64,000 bases of DNA from Phycisphaerales bacterium. GTDB lineage: Bacteria > Planctomycetota > Phycisphaerae > Phycisphaerales > UBA1924. The stretch lies in the NCBI GenBank assembly GCA_029260375.1, contig JAJDDI010000017.1:48841-112840 (forward strand), given 5' to 3'. The notes beneath the pieces were generated by a model that saw only the letters and a list, made by a program, of their open reading frames with translations, was not told the origin of the DNA and did not search any database. Of the stretch, positions 6,811 through 16,502 are shown piece after piece; the stretch's first letter is position 1, and each line of letters opens with the position of its first letter. The translations under genes and the position numbers were made by a program.

Positions 6811-9771
6811 ATGTACTCGAAACCTAACGTCACCACCCCGGGGCCGGTCGAGGCGTCCCGGAGCTCGGACGGCGTGATCTCGAACAGCGCGTGGCAGCTC
6901 CGGGGCGTCCGGGTCATTGGCGTAGTTGTCCTGATCGTCGCGAGCATGGTCATCGTGGGATGGGCGATGCGCTGGCCGCGCGTCGTGTCGCTGTTGCCCG
7001 GCCTTCCCGCGATGCAGTTCAGCACCGCGCTCTCTCTCTGGTTGCTCGGGATTTCTCTCTCCTCGTTCACGATAACGGTGGGATCAGCCAGAGCCCGGCG
7101 CCTCGCGATCACGGTTGTGCGGCTCACATCGGTGCTCTCTGGCCTGATCGCCTGCCTGTCTCTGCTGGAGATGGCGTCCGGACGCTCCCTCGGCGTGCCT
7201 GACTGGTTCAGCACGGGCCGGTTCGCCGAGTCAGAACTGCAGCCGGGGCCGATGTCTCCGGCAACTGCGGTATCGATATTTCTTTTGAGTCTCTCGATGC
7301 TCCTCAGTTCCGTGACAGATAGGCGGATAGAACTGGGTTGGTTGGCAATCGTCAGTGCGCTGAGCGCCTCGGCGATCGGCGCTCTGGCGGGCGTCTCGAT
7401 GCTGATGCTCAATAGCAACGTCGTCGTGATTCCATTCTTTGCGACCATGGCAATCCACACGGCATGGCTAGTCTTCGTCCTCGGAGCAGGCGTCTTGCTG
7501 GCCAGGCGGGCACAGATCGCGCTCGTCGGACGCAACTTCGAGCCCAAGCTCTCGAATCACGGGGTGTTTCTGACAGCGCTGGTCATCGTGGCCTTCGGGG
7601 TCGGCATCTGTGTCACGGTGCTGGCGACGGGGAGTGCCGCGCGCCGCGAGACCGAGGCCGCTCGCGCCCGCTTTGATCGGATCATGGAACGCATTGTTGT
7701 GGAAGCTCAGCGGCGCGCCTACCTGCCCGTGTACGGGCTCAAGGGCGCCAGGGGGATGTACGCGGGGAGTGAGCGGGTCTCCCGAACCGAGTTTAGCGAC
7801 TACGTCGCTTCCCGAGACTTGCCCGGCGAGTTCCCGGGCACGATCGGTATCGGGTTTGTCCAGCGCGTCCATCGGTCCGAGCTTGAAGCGTTTCTCATGC
7901 GTGAACGTGCGGATGCGGCGCCGGATTACACGCTCAAGTCGAGTGGAGACCGTGAGACTTTCTACCCGATCACACGCATAGAACCCATCGAGTCCAACCT
8001 CCCGGCCCTGGGATACGACATCGGCTCGGAACCGAACCGACGCGAGGCCGTCGAGCACGCCATCCGCTCCGGGGAGCCAACACTCACCCGACGGATCACC
8101 CTGGTTCAGGATGAGCGCGCTCGCCCGGGGTTCCTGTTCCTGGTGCCGATCTACGAGAACGGCAAGCCCACGAGCACCGCAGAAGAGCGATCAGTCGCGC
8201 TTGATGGTGTTGTCTACTCGGCCATGGTGATCGACGAGATGTTCATAGGGCTTCACGAAGTGAGCGAGGGCGTGCTGAGCTATCGAGTCTATGAGGGCAA
8301 CGCGGCGACCGATGACACGCTGCTGTTTGAGGACGCCGCGCCAGCGCAAGCCGAGGTGTCGAGCCGGTTTCGGGCGCTGAGCAAAGTCAAGACCGGCGGC
8401 CAGGTCTGGACAATCGAGACGAGCAGCACGCCGGAGTTTGACGCCACCGTCATCTCCCCCCAGGTCACGCTGACCGCCCTGTACGGGCTCGGACTCAGCA
8501 CGGTTGTCTCATGCTTCATCTGGGCTATCGGCGGCTCGCGGGCACGAGCGCTTGAGATCGCGGAACAGATGACGTTCAATCTTAAATGCTCAGCGGACGA
8601 ACTTCGTCTCCTGAACAACGAGGTCGAGAAGAAGAACGCGGAGCTCAGCGCCATGGCCGAACGGGCTCACCATGTCGTGGACGATGTCTCGCACGAGTTC
8701 CGCACACCTCTCTCTGTGATCAAGGAGTTCTGCGCGATCGTCTCGGAGGGGCTGGCCGGGCCGGTCACCGAGGACCAGGCGAAGTATCTCAAGATCGTCG
8801 ATGTATCGGTGCTCGGTCTCAATCAGATGGTCGAGGACTTTCTCGATTCAAGCAAGCTGCGTGCCGGCCGACTCCGAGTGCTTCGGCGTGGGCACAGCGT
8901 CGAATCGATCTTCGCCGGGGGACGCGACTTGCTGGCGCGAAAGGCGTCCGCTCGATCTATCGTGATCGAGGAATGCGTCGCCCCGGGCCTCCCGCACGTG
9001 TTCGCCGACGAGGAGAAGGTCCGCCGTGTCATCAGCAATCTGATGACGAACGCGATCAAGTTCTCGCCCGAGGGCGGGGTCATCCGGTTGTCCGCCTCCC
9101 GATCCCAAGCGCCGGGCCTGGTCACGATCTCTGTTACAGATCAGGGCGCGGGGCTGTCGAAGCCGGACATCGACCAGCTCTTTGGACGCTTTCGGCAGGT
9201 CTCTACGTCCCGCAATGTTGCCGCAAAGGGCTTTGGGCTCGGGCTCAGCATCGCTCAGGAACTCTCGTGGCTGAACCTGGGAAGCCTGTCCGTGGAGTCG
9301 GTCAAGGGGGAGGGCGCCACGTTCTCGTTCACGCTCCCCGAGTGGGACCGCTGCGTCGTGCTCGAAAGCTACGCGACTACCCTGGCGGCTCTCGATCGCC
9401 CCGCCCATCAACTCGCGGTCCTGTCCGTCAAGGTGACCGACCCCGAAGGCTCCGAGATCGATGAGGATGGCATGGACACGATGTCATTCCTCGCATCGAC
9501 CACGATGCCCACCGACCTCATCCTGCCGGCCGACTCTCGCCGTCCGTTCACCGAGCAGCGGGAGTGGTGGATCGTTGGGCAATCGTCAAAGCCGGACGTC
9601 TGGGTTGAACGCATCCGCACCGCGCGCCGGGAGCTTGTTTCGGAGAGCCCGCGCAACCTCGCCGCGCTGTCGGTCGATCTCTTCAAGGTGTGGAGCTATC
9701 CAAACGAGATCGGCGTCGCGATCCGCGAGCTGGAGTTGACGATGGACAAGGAGCCGCATCATGCCGCATAG
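6811..9771 (+). CDS. Sensor histidine kinase with seven-TM N-terminus and CHASE domain
   Basis: 986 residues. About seven hydrophobic segments occupy residues 25-265, followed by a periplasmic CHASE domain at ~285-510 (ARGMYAGSERVSRTEF, FPGTIGIGFVQRV) and another membrane segment near 550-575. The cytoplasmic part has a HisKA domain with His628 in DDVSHEFRTPLSV and a HATPase_c domain (N box near LMTNAIKFSPEGG; G boxes VTDQGAGLS and GFGLGLSIA). A ~110-residue C-terminal extension has no recognisable domain, and there is no fused receiver. Autophosphorylation in response to an extracytoplasmic small ligand is expected from the CHASE family; the ligand is unknown. The 3' end overlaps the first of three receiver genes by 11 bp, so all four are likely one operon. 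Confidence 0.9.
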   Translation: MYSKPNVTTPGPVEASRSSDGVISNSAWQLRGVRVIGVVVLIVASMVIVGWAMRWPRVVSLLPGLPAMQFSTALSLWLLGISLSSFTITVGSARARRLAITVVRLTSVLSGLIACLSLLEMASGRSLGVPDWFSTGRFAESELQPGPMSPATAVSIFLLSLSMLLSSVTDRRIELGWLAIVSALSASAIGALAGVSMLMLNSNVVVIPFFATMAIHTAWLVFVLGAGVLLARRAQIALVGRNFEPKLSNHGVFLTALVIVAFGVGICVTVLATGSAARRETEAARARFDRIMERIVVEAQRRAYLPVYGLKGARGMYAGSERVSRTEFSDYVASRDLPGEFPGTIGIGFVQRVHRSELEAFLMRERADAAPDYTLKSSGDRETFYPITRIEPIESNLPALGYDIGSEPNRREAVEHAIRSGEPTLTRRITLVQDERARPGFLFLVPIYENGKPTSTAEERSVALDGVVYSAMVIDEMFIGLHEVSEGVLSYRVYEGNAATDDTLLFEDAAPAQAEVSSRFRALSKVKTGGQVWTIETSSTPEFDATVISPQVTLTALYGLGLSTVVSCFIWAIGGSRARALEIAEQMTFNLKCSADELRLLNNEVEKKNAELSAMAERAHHVVDDVSHEFRTPLSVIKEFCAIVSEGLAGPVTEDQAKYLKIVDVSVLGLNQMVEDFLDSSKLRAGRLRVLRRGHSVESIFAGGRDLLARKASARSIVIEECVAPGLPHVFADEEKVRRVISNLMTNAIKFSPEGGVIRLSASRSQAPGLVTISVTDQGAGLSKPDIDQLFGRFRQVSTSRNVAAKGFGLGLSIAQELSWLNLGSLSVESVKGEGATFSFTLPEWDRCVVLESYATTLAALDRPAHQLAVLSVKVTDPEGSEIDEDGMDTMSFLASTTMPTDLILPADSRRPFTEQREWWIVGQSSKPDVWVERIRTARRELVSESPRNLAALSVDLFKVWSYPNEIGVAIRELELTMDKEPHHAA

Positions 9772-10156
9772 GATTCAGATTATCGATGATGAATGGGCGG
9801 TGGCGCTGGCTCTGGTGGCGCGCATGAACGCGTGCGGTTTCGAGGCCCACGCCTCGCCGGACGGCGCTACGGGCATCGAGGATGCCCGGACGTTCGGCCC
9901 GGATGTCATCCTGCTTGATCTGCGAATGCCGGACATCGACGGATTCGAGGTGCTGCGCAGGCTGCAGTGCGATGTCAAACTCTCTGGCATCCCGGTGATC
10001 GTCCTGAGCGCGAACGTGCAGGACTCGGCGAGGCAGCGTGCGCTCGCCTCCGGAGCCGCGGGGTTCTTCTCAAAGCCCTACCAGGCCGCCGAGCTTGTGG
10101 ACGCGATCCGCAGGGCCATCGAATCGAGCAGCGGAACTGAGAGGGTCGCCGCGTGA
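9761..10156 (+). CDS. Single-domain response regulator (CheY-like receiver 1)
   Basis: 131-residue receiver domain without an output domain. The phospho-acceptor is Asp53 in VILLDLRMPD, the acidic pocket is IIDDE (residues 7-11), and the conserved Lys is in FFSKPYQ near residue 105. It overlaps the 3' end of the sensor kinase gene and shares a GTGA stop/start overlap with the next receiver, implying translational coupling. It may take phosphate directly from the upstream kinase or act as an intermediate in a relay; which of the three receivers is preferred cannot be read from the sequence. Confidence 0.92.
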   Translation: MPHRIQIIDDEWAVALALVARMNACGFEAHASPDGATGIEDARTFGPDVILLDLRMPDIDGFEVLRRLQCDVKLSGIPVIVLSANVQDSARQRALASGAAGFFSKPYQAAELVDAIRRAIESSSGTERVAA

Positions 10157-10554
10157 CGCACCGCGCAGCCCACGCGGTGCTGGTCGTGGACAACGATCCG
10201 CTCATGATCGCGTCGCTCGAGGCCCGTTTGCGCGGGCAGGGGCTTCGCTGCGTTTCTGCGCTGTCGGGCCTGGATGCCAGCGCGACGTTCGAGGCTTGTT
10301 CGCCGGATCTGATCATCACCGACCTCAACATGCCCCACGGCAGCGGCGAAATGCTGCTCGAGTGGACAAGGCAACGCAGCGACGTACCCATCATTCTGAT
10401 CAGCGGGTATCGACACGCCCACAGGAACGCCAGTCTCTATCGGAACACGTACTTCCTGCACAAACCATTTGAAGCAAGAGACCTGCTCGAGATCGTGCGC
10501 CACGCTCTCGCTGAGGACGACACGATGCCCGCCCCGAGCCCCCGAACGACATGA
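10153..10554 (+). CDS. Single-domain response regulator (receiver 2)
   Basis: 133-residue receiver-only protein. Asp57 in LIITDLNMPHG is the phosphorylation site; the acidic pair is in VVDNDP (residues 11-16) and the Lys in FLHKPFEARDL. The GTG start at 10153 overlaps the preceding stop (GTGA). The ~15-residue proline-containing tail has no output domain. It is less similar to receivers 1 and 3 than they are to typical CheY proteins, so the three are not recent exact duplicates. Confidence 0.9.
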   Translation: MTHRAAHAVLVVDNDPLMIASLEARLRGQGLRCVSALSGLDASATFEACSPDLIITDLNMPHGSGEMLLEWTRQRSDVPIILISGYRHAHRNASLYRNTYFLHKPFEARDLLEIVRHALAEDDTMPAPSPRTT

Positions 10555-10568
10555 AAGGACCATCGACC

Positions 10569-10958
10569 ATGACACACAAGATTCTCATCGCCGACGACGA
10601 CCGCAACCACCTGCTCGCCCTTCAGCTTCGCCTGGAATCCGAAGGCTACGAGGTCATCTGCGCCCAGGACGCCTACTTCGCCGTGCAGCAGGCGCGCGAC
10701 AGCAAACCTGATGCGATGATTCTCGATATCAACATGCCCGCCGGAGACGGCTTCACGGTGCAGGAACGGACCTGCCGGACGGGGAAGCTCGATGGCGTCC
10801 CGGTCATCTACCTCACCGGTGAGAACTCGCAGCGTGTCGCAGATCTGGCCCGGACGCACGACGCGTTCGCTCTGCTGTTCAAGCCGTTTGACGTGTCGGA
10901 TCTGCTCGCGACGCTGCGAGAGGCGATCGACGCGAGCGAGTCTCTCAAGTCCGTCTAG
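10569..10958 (+). CDS. Single-domain response regulator (receiver 3)
   Basis: 129-residue receiver-only protein with Asp53 in MILDINMPAGD, the acidic pocket IADDDR (residues 7-12) and Lys in LLFKPFDVSDL. I place the start at the ATG at 10569, which has an AAAGGA ribosome site nine bases upstream. An alternative ATG at 10551 overlaps the previous stop (ATGA) and would add six residues. It is the last gene of the kinase-receiver cluster; the tRNA gene downstream is on the opposite strand. Confidence 0.9.
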   Translation: MTHKILIADDDRNHLLALQLRLESEGYEVICAQDAYFAVQQARDSKPDAMILDINMPAGDGFTVQERTCRTGKLDGVPVIYLTGENSQRVADLARTHDAFALLFKPFDVSDLLATLREAIDASESLKSV

Positions 10959-11079
10959 GCAGCGGCCAAGCCAACCCGGCGCAGCAGAGAAAGCAGAGTT
11001 GAGAGCGCGCCGCCGACTTGCCGGGTCGGATCTGGGCGCGCCATCGCGCACCCATGCCGCGTGTTGCGGACCGAGGCAG

Positions 11080-11153
<74 letters not shown>

Positions 11154-11159
11154 TCACAG

Positions 11160-11179
11160 CCCGCCGATCGCCCGGCGGG
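11160..11179 (-). terminator. GC hairpin between sensor kinase 3' end and tRNA-Ile
   Basis: Perfect 7-bp arms CCCGCCG/CGGCGGG around a six-base loop lie 60 bp after the stop of the minus-strand sensor kinase and 7 bp upstream of tRNA-Ile on the same strand. It could end the kinase transcript or mark a processing site. No T-tract follows, so termination is only plausible. Confidence 0.35.
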
Positions 11180-11238
11180 GCGGCAGTATATCCACGGCCC
11201 CGGACGCTTTCCCGCGCCCAGGATCGCGCCCGCCGGAT

Positions 11239-13278
11239 CTACCCGCCGCCCGGGGCCTGGATCGGCAGCAAGAGCAGGAACTCCGCCCCGTGCCCGCGCC
11301 GCCGCACCAGACGCAGCTCGCCCCCGCCCTCGCGGGCAAGCCCGCGCGACAGGGCCAGCCCCAGCCCCAGACCCGAACGCATCGGGCGGGCGGCGCCCCG
11401 CTGGAACTCGCCGAACACCCGCGCCCGCTCGCGCGGCGCGATGCCCGGCCCGTAGTCGGCGATCAGGAACTCGAGCCGGTCGCCGCTGACCCGGACATCC
11501 AGGTGGATCCGCGGGTCGATCTCGTCGTCGTCCTCACCCTCGCCCGGGCCCGCGTACTTGCACGCGTTCTCGACCAGGTTCATCAGGATCCGCTCGACGG
11601 ACTGCGGGTCGATCGTCAGCGTGATGCCGCGCCTGGTCGCGTCCTCCAGGTCCGCCGAGACGATCAGGTCCATCCCGCTCTGCTCGGCCCGGCGCGACAG
11701 CGTCGGACGCAGGCGCACCAGAAGCGCCTCGGGCGTCATCTCCAGCGTCTGCTCGGGCCCCGCGCGCCTGCGGCTGAGCCTCGCGTACTCCAGCACGTTC
11801 TCGACAATGCCCGACAGCCGCCCCGACTCGCTCTTGAGCGTCGAAAGGTACTCGCGCCGCGCGTCCTCGTCGGTCACCATCCCGTCGGCGAGCATCTGCG
11901 CGTACAGCCTGAATGTCGTCAACGGCGTGCGCAGCTCGTGCGTCACCGCGCTGACAAACCGCCCCCGCCGCTCCGAGAGCTGGATCGCCGCCCGCAGCAC
12001 GAACCCGATCGCCACCGCCGCCCCCGCCAGCGCCAGCCACGAGAGCAGCAGCGTCCCCCGCGTGGCGCTCAGGCCCGCCTGGGCGACCGTCGGCACGTCC
12101 CCCGGGACCAGACGCACGGGCACGCTCGCCAGCAGCTCCGGCGCCGCGTTCATGGTGTTCATCCCGCCGACCGCCGGGACCACCCGGGCGTTGGGCAGCA
12201 GGTCCTTCACGCTGTCGGTCAGCAGGGCGCTCAGCGCATCCCAGTCCACCCAGAATCCCTGCTGGTAGCTCTGTCCCTCGATGCGCACGTCGCGGATGTA
12301 GACCAGCTCGGGCTCCGACTCGCCGTCGATCCACGAGGCGACGAAGCTGTCGAGCTGCACCCGCGAGTCGGCGGTGTCGTTGATCAGCAGCGCGTAGTCA
12401 TAACCGGCCAACACCCCGCGCTCGCCCGGGGCCGCCTGCGCATCAGGGCTCGCGTCCTTCTCCCGCGCCGCCTTCCGCATCAGCCCCTCGGAGGACTCGG
12501 CAGACCGCCCCGCCGCGTCGTCCAGATCCGCGCGGTCGGCGATTGTCTCGCTCAGGTCCGCGGGTTCGCTCGCGGGCGGGCGCGCGCTTGCCTGCGGGCT
12601 CCGCCCGCTGACGACGTTGCGCTGCGCCTGCTCGCTGATCAGCTGGCGCGTCCTGAACTCTCGCTCCGCGTCGCTGGCGTAGGCGTTGTCGTCGCGGAAG
12701 CCCTCGGTGTACGCTGTGCTGACGCGGTCCGGGTCCGCGCCGCTGGCCCGGACGAACGCGCCGTCGCCCAGCAGCTCGTCGAGCCGGTTGAGCAAGCCCT
12801 CGGCCTGCGCCACCTGCTCCAGTGTGCGGTACCCCGCCTGCGCCAGCGAGAGCATCTCGTCCCTGGGCGCCTGGGGAGACGTGAGCCGCCCGTCGGGCTC
12901 CGCCTGGAAGTGCAGACGGATCAGCCCGGCGTCCGGGTCCCCCTCACCCTCGCTCCCGATGGCCAGCAGCGGCGACGGCGCCAGCGTCTCGCCGGGCGTC
13001 AGCGGCTCCCACATCCGCGAGTACGGACGCTCGCCCGGGAAGAAGCTCCGGTAGTGAAAGTACGGGCGGGCCGCCTCACGCACCAGGATCGGCGTCAGAC
13101 GCGAGTCCATCCGCCACAGCGCCAGACGCACGGCCTCTTGGCGCACCGTCTCGCGTCGCGCGTGCGCCTCCTGACGCTCCAGCCGCAGCACCTGCCAGCT
13201 GACGATCGTCAGCACCGCCGCGACGAGCGCGACGCACGCGCCGTACACGACCCACGTGATGCGTCTGCGTGACCTCAC
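11239..13278 (-). CDS. Two-component sensor histidine kinase
   Basis: 679 residues: an N-terminal membrane anchor (about residues 8-30), a periplasmic region of nearly 380 residues with a low-complexity acidic/Ser-rich middle, a second transmembrane segment at ~408-430, then a HisKA domain with His447 (SAVTHELRTPLTTF) and a HATPase_c domain (LVENACKYAGPG; DYGPGI; SGLGLGLALSRGL). The GTG start at 13278 overlaps the stop of the upstream OmpR-type regulator (GTGA), so regulator and kinase are translationally coupled and almost certainly partners. The stimulus is unknown; the sensor domain resembles no family I recognise. Confidence 0.92.
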   Translation of the reverse strand: MRSRRRITWVVYGACVALVAAVLTIVSWQVLRLERQEAHARRETVRQEAVRLALWRMDSRLTPILVREAARPYFHYRSFFPGERPYSRMWEPLTPGETLAPSPLLAIGSEGEGDPDAGLIRLHFQAEPDGRLTSPQAPRDEMLSLAQAGYRTLEQVAQAEGLLNRLDELLGDGAFVRASGADPDRVSTAYTEGFRDDNAYASDAEREFRTRQLISEQAQRNVVSGRSPQASARPPASEPADLSETIADRADLDDAAGRSAESSEGLMRKAAREKDASPDAQAAPGERGVLAGYDYALLINDTADSRVQLDSFVASWIDGESEPELVYIRDVRIEGQSYQQGFWVDWDALSALLTDSVKDLLPNARVVPAVGGMNTMNAAPELLASVPVRLVPGDVPTVAQAGLSATRGTLLLSWLALAGAAVAIGFVLRAAIQLSERRGRFVSAVTHELRTPLTTFRLYAQMLADGMVTDEDARREYLSTLKSESGRLSGIVENVLEYARLSRRRAGPEQTLEMTPEALLVRLRPTLSRRAEQSGMDLIVSADLEDATRRGITLTIDPQSVERILMNLVENACKYAGPGEGEDDDEIDPRIHLDVRVSGDRLEFLIADYGPGIAPRERARVFGEFQRGAARPMRSGLGLGLALSRGLAREGGGELRLVRRRGHGAEFLLLLPIQAPGGG

Positions 13279-14003
13279 CCGCCTCCCCCGTCGCCCGTTC
13301 CGTCAATGGCCGCGAGCATGTAGCCCTTGCCGCGGACGGTGCGGATGACCTTCGGGTCCGTCGGCGAGTCGTCGAGCTGCTCGCGCAGGCGCGCAATCGC
13401 CATGTCCACCGTCCGCGTCTGCGTCCCCCGCGGGTCAAAGCCCCAGACCCGGGTCAGCAGCTCGTCCCGAGCGATCGCCCGCCCCGGGTTGGCCGCCAGG
13501 TACGCCAGCACCTCCGCCTCGCGCTGGGGCAGCGTCCGGACCTCACCACCGATTAGGGTCACCTCGCGCCGCTCGAAATCGACCTCGCGCCCCGCGATGC
13601 TCAGCGTCTTGCGCGGCGTCGGACGCTCGGCCGAGCGGCGCAGCACCGCCTCGACCCGCGCCTGCAGCTCGTCCACCCCGAACGGCTTGACGACATAGTC
13701 GTCCGCCCCCAGCTTGAGCCCCTTGACCCGGTCCTCCTCCTCGCCCCGGGCGGTCAGGAAGATCACCGGGATCGTCGGCTTGGCCTTCCGCAGCTCTTCG
13801 AGGACCTCCAGCCCGCTCATCTTGGGCATCATGATGTCCAAGAGAACAATATCGGCGTCGATCGAGATCGCCAGATCGAGCCCCGCCCGTCCGTCGCTCG
13901 CCTCGTGCAGCGTGTAGCCGCTGAACCGTAGCGCATCGACCAGTCCCCGACGGATCGCGTCGTCGTCCTCCACCACAAGCACAGTTCCGAGTGACACGGG
14001 CAC
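13275..14003 (-). CDS. OmpR/PhoB-family response regulator
   Basis: 242 residues. Receiver domain at 5-120 with Asp56 (VLLDIMMPKMSG), acidic pocket VEDDD and Lys in VVKPFGVDEL; winged-helix DNA-binding domain at ~135-230 ending RVWGFDPRGTQTRTVDMAIARL and VIRTVRGKGYML, typical of OmpR/PhoB proteins. The GTG start at 14003 has AGGAGG close upstream. It is the first gene of a two-gene operon with the kinase whose start codon overlaps its stop. The regulon is unknown; nothing upstream looks like a direct-repeat operator that I could defend. Confidence 0.95.
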   Translation of the reverse strand: MPVSLGTVLVVEDDDAIRRGLVDALRFSGYTLHEASDGRAGLDLAISIDADIVLLDIMMPKMSGLEVLEELRKAKPTIPVIFLTARGEEEDRVKGLKLGADDYVVKPFGVDELQARVEAVLRRSAERPTPRKTLSIAGREVDFERREVTLIGGEVRTLPQREAEVLAYLAANPGRAIARDELLTRVWGFDPRGTQTRTVDMAIARLREQLDDSPTDPKVIRTVRGKGYMLAAIDGTGDGGGG

Positions 14004-14089
14004 GGCCCTCCTACCAAGAGCTTATCCAAAGAGGCGCCCGCCCCCCTCGGGCGGACGCCCCCTGCACGATCTCAACCCGTCCGGGCCTC

Positions 14090-16351
14090 TCAGCCCGGGT
14101 TCTGCACCAGCACCCGCCGCCCGTCGATCAGCAGGTACACGTCGCCCCGCTGGGCGATGAGCCCCTGCCTGTTCTCGCGGGCCAGGCGCTCGCTCAGCTC
14201 AAAGTACGCGTCGCTCGCGAAGGCGATCGTCTCGTCGGGCGCCTCGCCCTCCTGCTCCAGGATCCGCGAGTCCACCCAGCGTCCCTGGCGACGCAGCAGC
14301 GTCTGGTCCGCGATGTTCTGGACGGTGGCGATGGTGACCTCGTTCATGTCCGCGTCGATGTAGCGCTGCGCGGTCGGGGCGCTCTTGGCCGTTGAGTACC
14401 GGGCCGAGTTGAGCGACTGGCTAACGGCCCCACGCCCAGCCCGGTCTTCGACCGCACGCTCCCGAAGCGACACGCCCGCCTGGAAGTTCATCGCGTCCAT
14501 GTTGTCCCGGCGCAGCCCGCCCTCGCGCGCGAACTCGCCCTCCTCGGCCGCGAGGAACGCGGTGTACTCCGTCAAGATGCCGTGCTTCAGGCTCAGGCGC
14601 ACGATCTCCGCGACCAGCTCCTCCTTCACGCTCGCGGCGTCACCCGACAGCCGGATCTGCTCGATCATCGACGCGATCTTCCGCTGCGCCCACAGCCTGG
14701 GCACGAAGCTGTTGGCGACCGACGCCTTCGTGGGGTCGAGCTCGACGCTCGAGGACGGACCCCGATCCCGGGCCGGTCCCAGGAGGCGGAACGTCAGCGG
14801 GCGCTTGCCCGAGTACTCGCCCAGGATCACCAGCTGCTCGCCCGCGAACAGGTCGGGCAGGTCGTTGGGCATGACCTCACGCACGCGGCGCAGGCCGCCG
14901 TGGGCGGTCGAGTCGTCCCAGCGGAGCTCGGGCGACGCCAGCACCGGCCCCTGCAGCTTCCGGAATACCTGCCCGACCTTCACCTCGACATCCTCATCGG
15001 GCAGCACAAACGTGCTCGCCGCCCGTGTTGTCTGCGCCAACGCGCTCAGCAGCGGGGCGTTGACGTCGTACCCGACGCCGAAGGTGAAGATCCGCCGCCC
15101 GTGCGTGTTGGCCGAATCCACCGCCTCGCGGATCTCGTGCTCACCCGTCACGCCCACCGTCGCCAGCCCGTCGGTCAGGAACAGCACCAGCGGCAGCATC
15201 TCAGCCGCGGGCTCGGGGCGCACGGCTTCGAGCAGCGCGTCGTGGATGTTCGTCCCCCCGACCGCCTGGATCGCGCCGATGACCTCGCGCACCTGCGCCA
15301 CCGATGTGCTGTTCTTCTCGACCGCGTGGGGCGCGAACCGCTCGATGGTGTCCGAGTACGAGATGACATTGAACCGCTCGCCCTCGCCGAGAGCCTCGAT
15401 GATCTGCAGGGCCGCGTTCTTTGCCTGCTCGATCTTCACGCCCCGCATCGAGCCCGATCGGTCGATGACGATCGTTACCTCACGCATGACCGTCGGGCGG
15501 TCGATCTGCGTCCCCGCGCCCGCGACGAGCATGAAATAGCCGCCGCTCCCGTCGCCCACGCTCGGGTCCGGGTAGGCCATCACTGTCATCGGGAGGCTGT
15601 CTTCACTCGCCAGGATGTAACTCAGCCGGAACGAGCCCGGCTCATGCAGCGCGCTCGCCGCCACGCTCACGCTGTACCCATCCGCCCCCATCGGCTTCAC
15701 GCCCACCTCGTGGCTCGGCGAGTACACCGCGCCCAGGCGGCTCCCACCCTCGGCCTGCTTGACGCGCACGCTCACGCTCCACTCGACGCCCGAATCTTCC
15801 AGCGACTCGGACCGCGGCAGCACGTAGTCCACCCGCTGCCCGTCGCCCGAGAGCACCTGCTCGTACGTCACCCGGAATGTCTGCGTGCCATTGGGCGGCA
15901 CCGGGAACACGCTCGACCTGATCAGCCCGTACCCCGCGAACTCCAGCAGCCCGGGATCGATCATCCGGCGCACGATCTCGCGGTAGATCCGCCTCGCCTC
16001 CTCACGCGGCAGCAGCCTCGCGCTGCCCTCCTCGCCCAGCCCGTCGAGGCTGAACGAGCGGATCGTCGACGCGTCGGGCACGGGGATCACAAGCTCCGCC
16101 TGGGCCTGGCGCCGCCCGGGGTTGAACAGCGTGATCGCCATCGTCGTCGTCGCGACGCGCCCCCGGATGCTGATGTCCGCGTCCACCTTGGTGATCCGGG
16201 CCTGCGAGGTCCAGTTGGGGTTGACGATCCGGCGCTGGGGCAGCAGCGTCTGGATGACGCGCCCCTCGTCCTGCGCGAGCGCTGGGGTGGGCATCGCGCC
16301 CGTCAGCCCGATGCACGCGGCTCCGATCAGTGACAGTGTTCGCTGACGCAT
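14090..16351 (-). CDS. Secreted/periplasmic VIT and von Willebrand factor A domain protein
   Basis: 753 residues from the ATG at 16351, which has AAGGAG eight bases upstream and begins a clear signal peptide (MRQRTLSLIGAACIGLTGAMPTPALA). Residues ~35-165 form a VIT domain (inter-alpha-trypsin inhibitor type). Residues ~290-470 form a vWA domain with an intact MIDAS DxSxS (Asp297, Ser299, Ser301 in VIDRSGSM) and the T/D elements GGTNIHDAL and LFLTDG. The remaining ~280 residues carry a VIT-vWA-type C-terminal region (AVEDRAGRGAV and a final VYLLIDGRRVL). Such proteins are metal-dependent adhesion or assembly factors, often inter-alpha-trypsin-like. It stands alone; the partner is unknown. Confidence 0.88.
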   Translation of the reverse strand: MRQRTLSLIGAACIGLTGAMPTPALAQDEGRVIQTLLPQRRIVNPNWTSQARITKVDADISIRGRVATTTMAITLFNPGRRQAQAELVIPVPDASTIRSFSLDGLGEEGSARLLPREEARRIYREIVRRMIDPGLLEFAGYGLIRSSVFPVPPNGTQTFRVTYEQVLSGDGQRVDYVLPRSESLEDSGVEWSVSVRVKQAEGGSRLGAVYSPSHEVGVKPMGADGYSVSVAASALHEPGSFRLSYILASEDSLPMTVMAYPDPSVGDGSGGYFMLVAGAGTQIDRPTVMREVTIVIDRSGSMRGVKIEQAKNAALQIIEALGEGERFNVISYSDTIERFAPHAVEKNSTSVAQVREVIGAIQAVGGTNIHDALLEAVRPEPAAEMLPLVLFLTDGLATVGVTGEHEIREAVDSANTHGRRIFTFGVGYDVNAPLLSALAQTTRAASTFVLPDEDVEVKVGQVFRKLQGPVLASPELRWDDSTAHGGLRRVREVMPNDLPDLFAGEQLVILGEYSGKRPLTFRLLGPARDRGPSSSVELDPTKASVANSFVPRLWAQRKIASMIEQIRLSGDAASVKEELVAEIVRLSLKHGILTEYTAFLAAEEGEFAREGGLRRDNMDAMNFQAGVSLRERAVEDRAGRGAVSQSLNSARYSTAKSAPTAQRYIDADMNEVTIATVQNIADQTLLRRQGRWVDSRILEQEGEAPDETIAFASDAYFELSERLARENRQGLIAQRGDVYLLIDGRRVLVQNPG

Positions 16352-16502
16352 GGCAGTCTCCTTGAGCCCGGCGGGTTCATTGCCGACCCAGTAGATGTAC
16401 CGTCCCATCGTCCGCGCGGCCGTCACGCCTTTGTCACGGTGCCCGTTCACGCACGCTCTGTCACGCGAATGTCACAGTTTCCGCACGAACTGGGCATTTT
16501 AC

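Noticed and set aside
11290..13272. 660-codon plus-strand open frame opposite the sensor kinase
   Set aside because: Low-complexity Arg/Gln/Pro content and no motifs; the minus-strand kinase has complete HisKA/HATPase signatures.
14582..16333. 583-codon plus-strand frame opposite the VIT/vWA gene
   Set aside because: No recognisable domain; MIDAS and signal peptide support the minus-strand gene.
13275..16351. Functional operon joining the vWA gene to the regulator/kinase pair
   Set aside because: 86 bp gap, separate ribosome sites and no shared logic; same strand is not enough.
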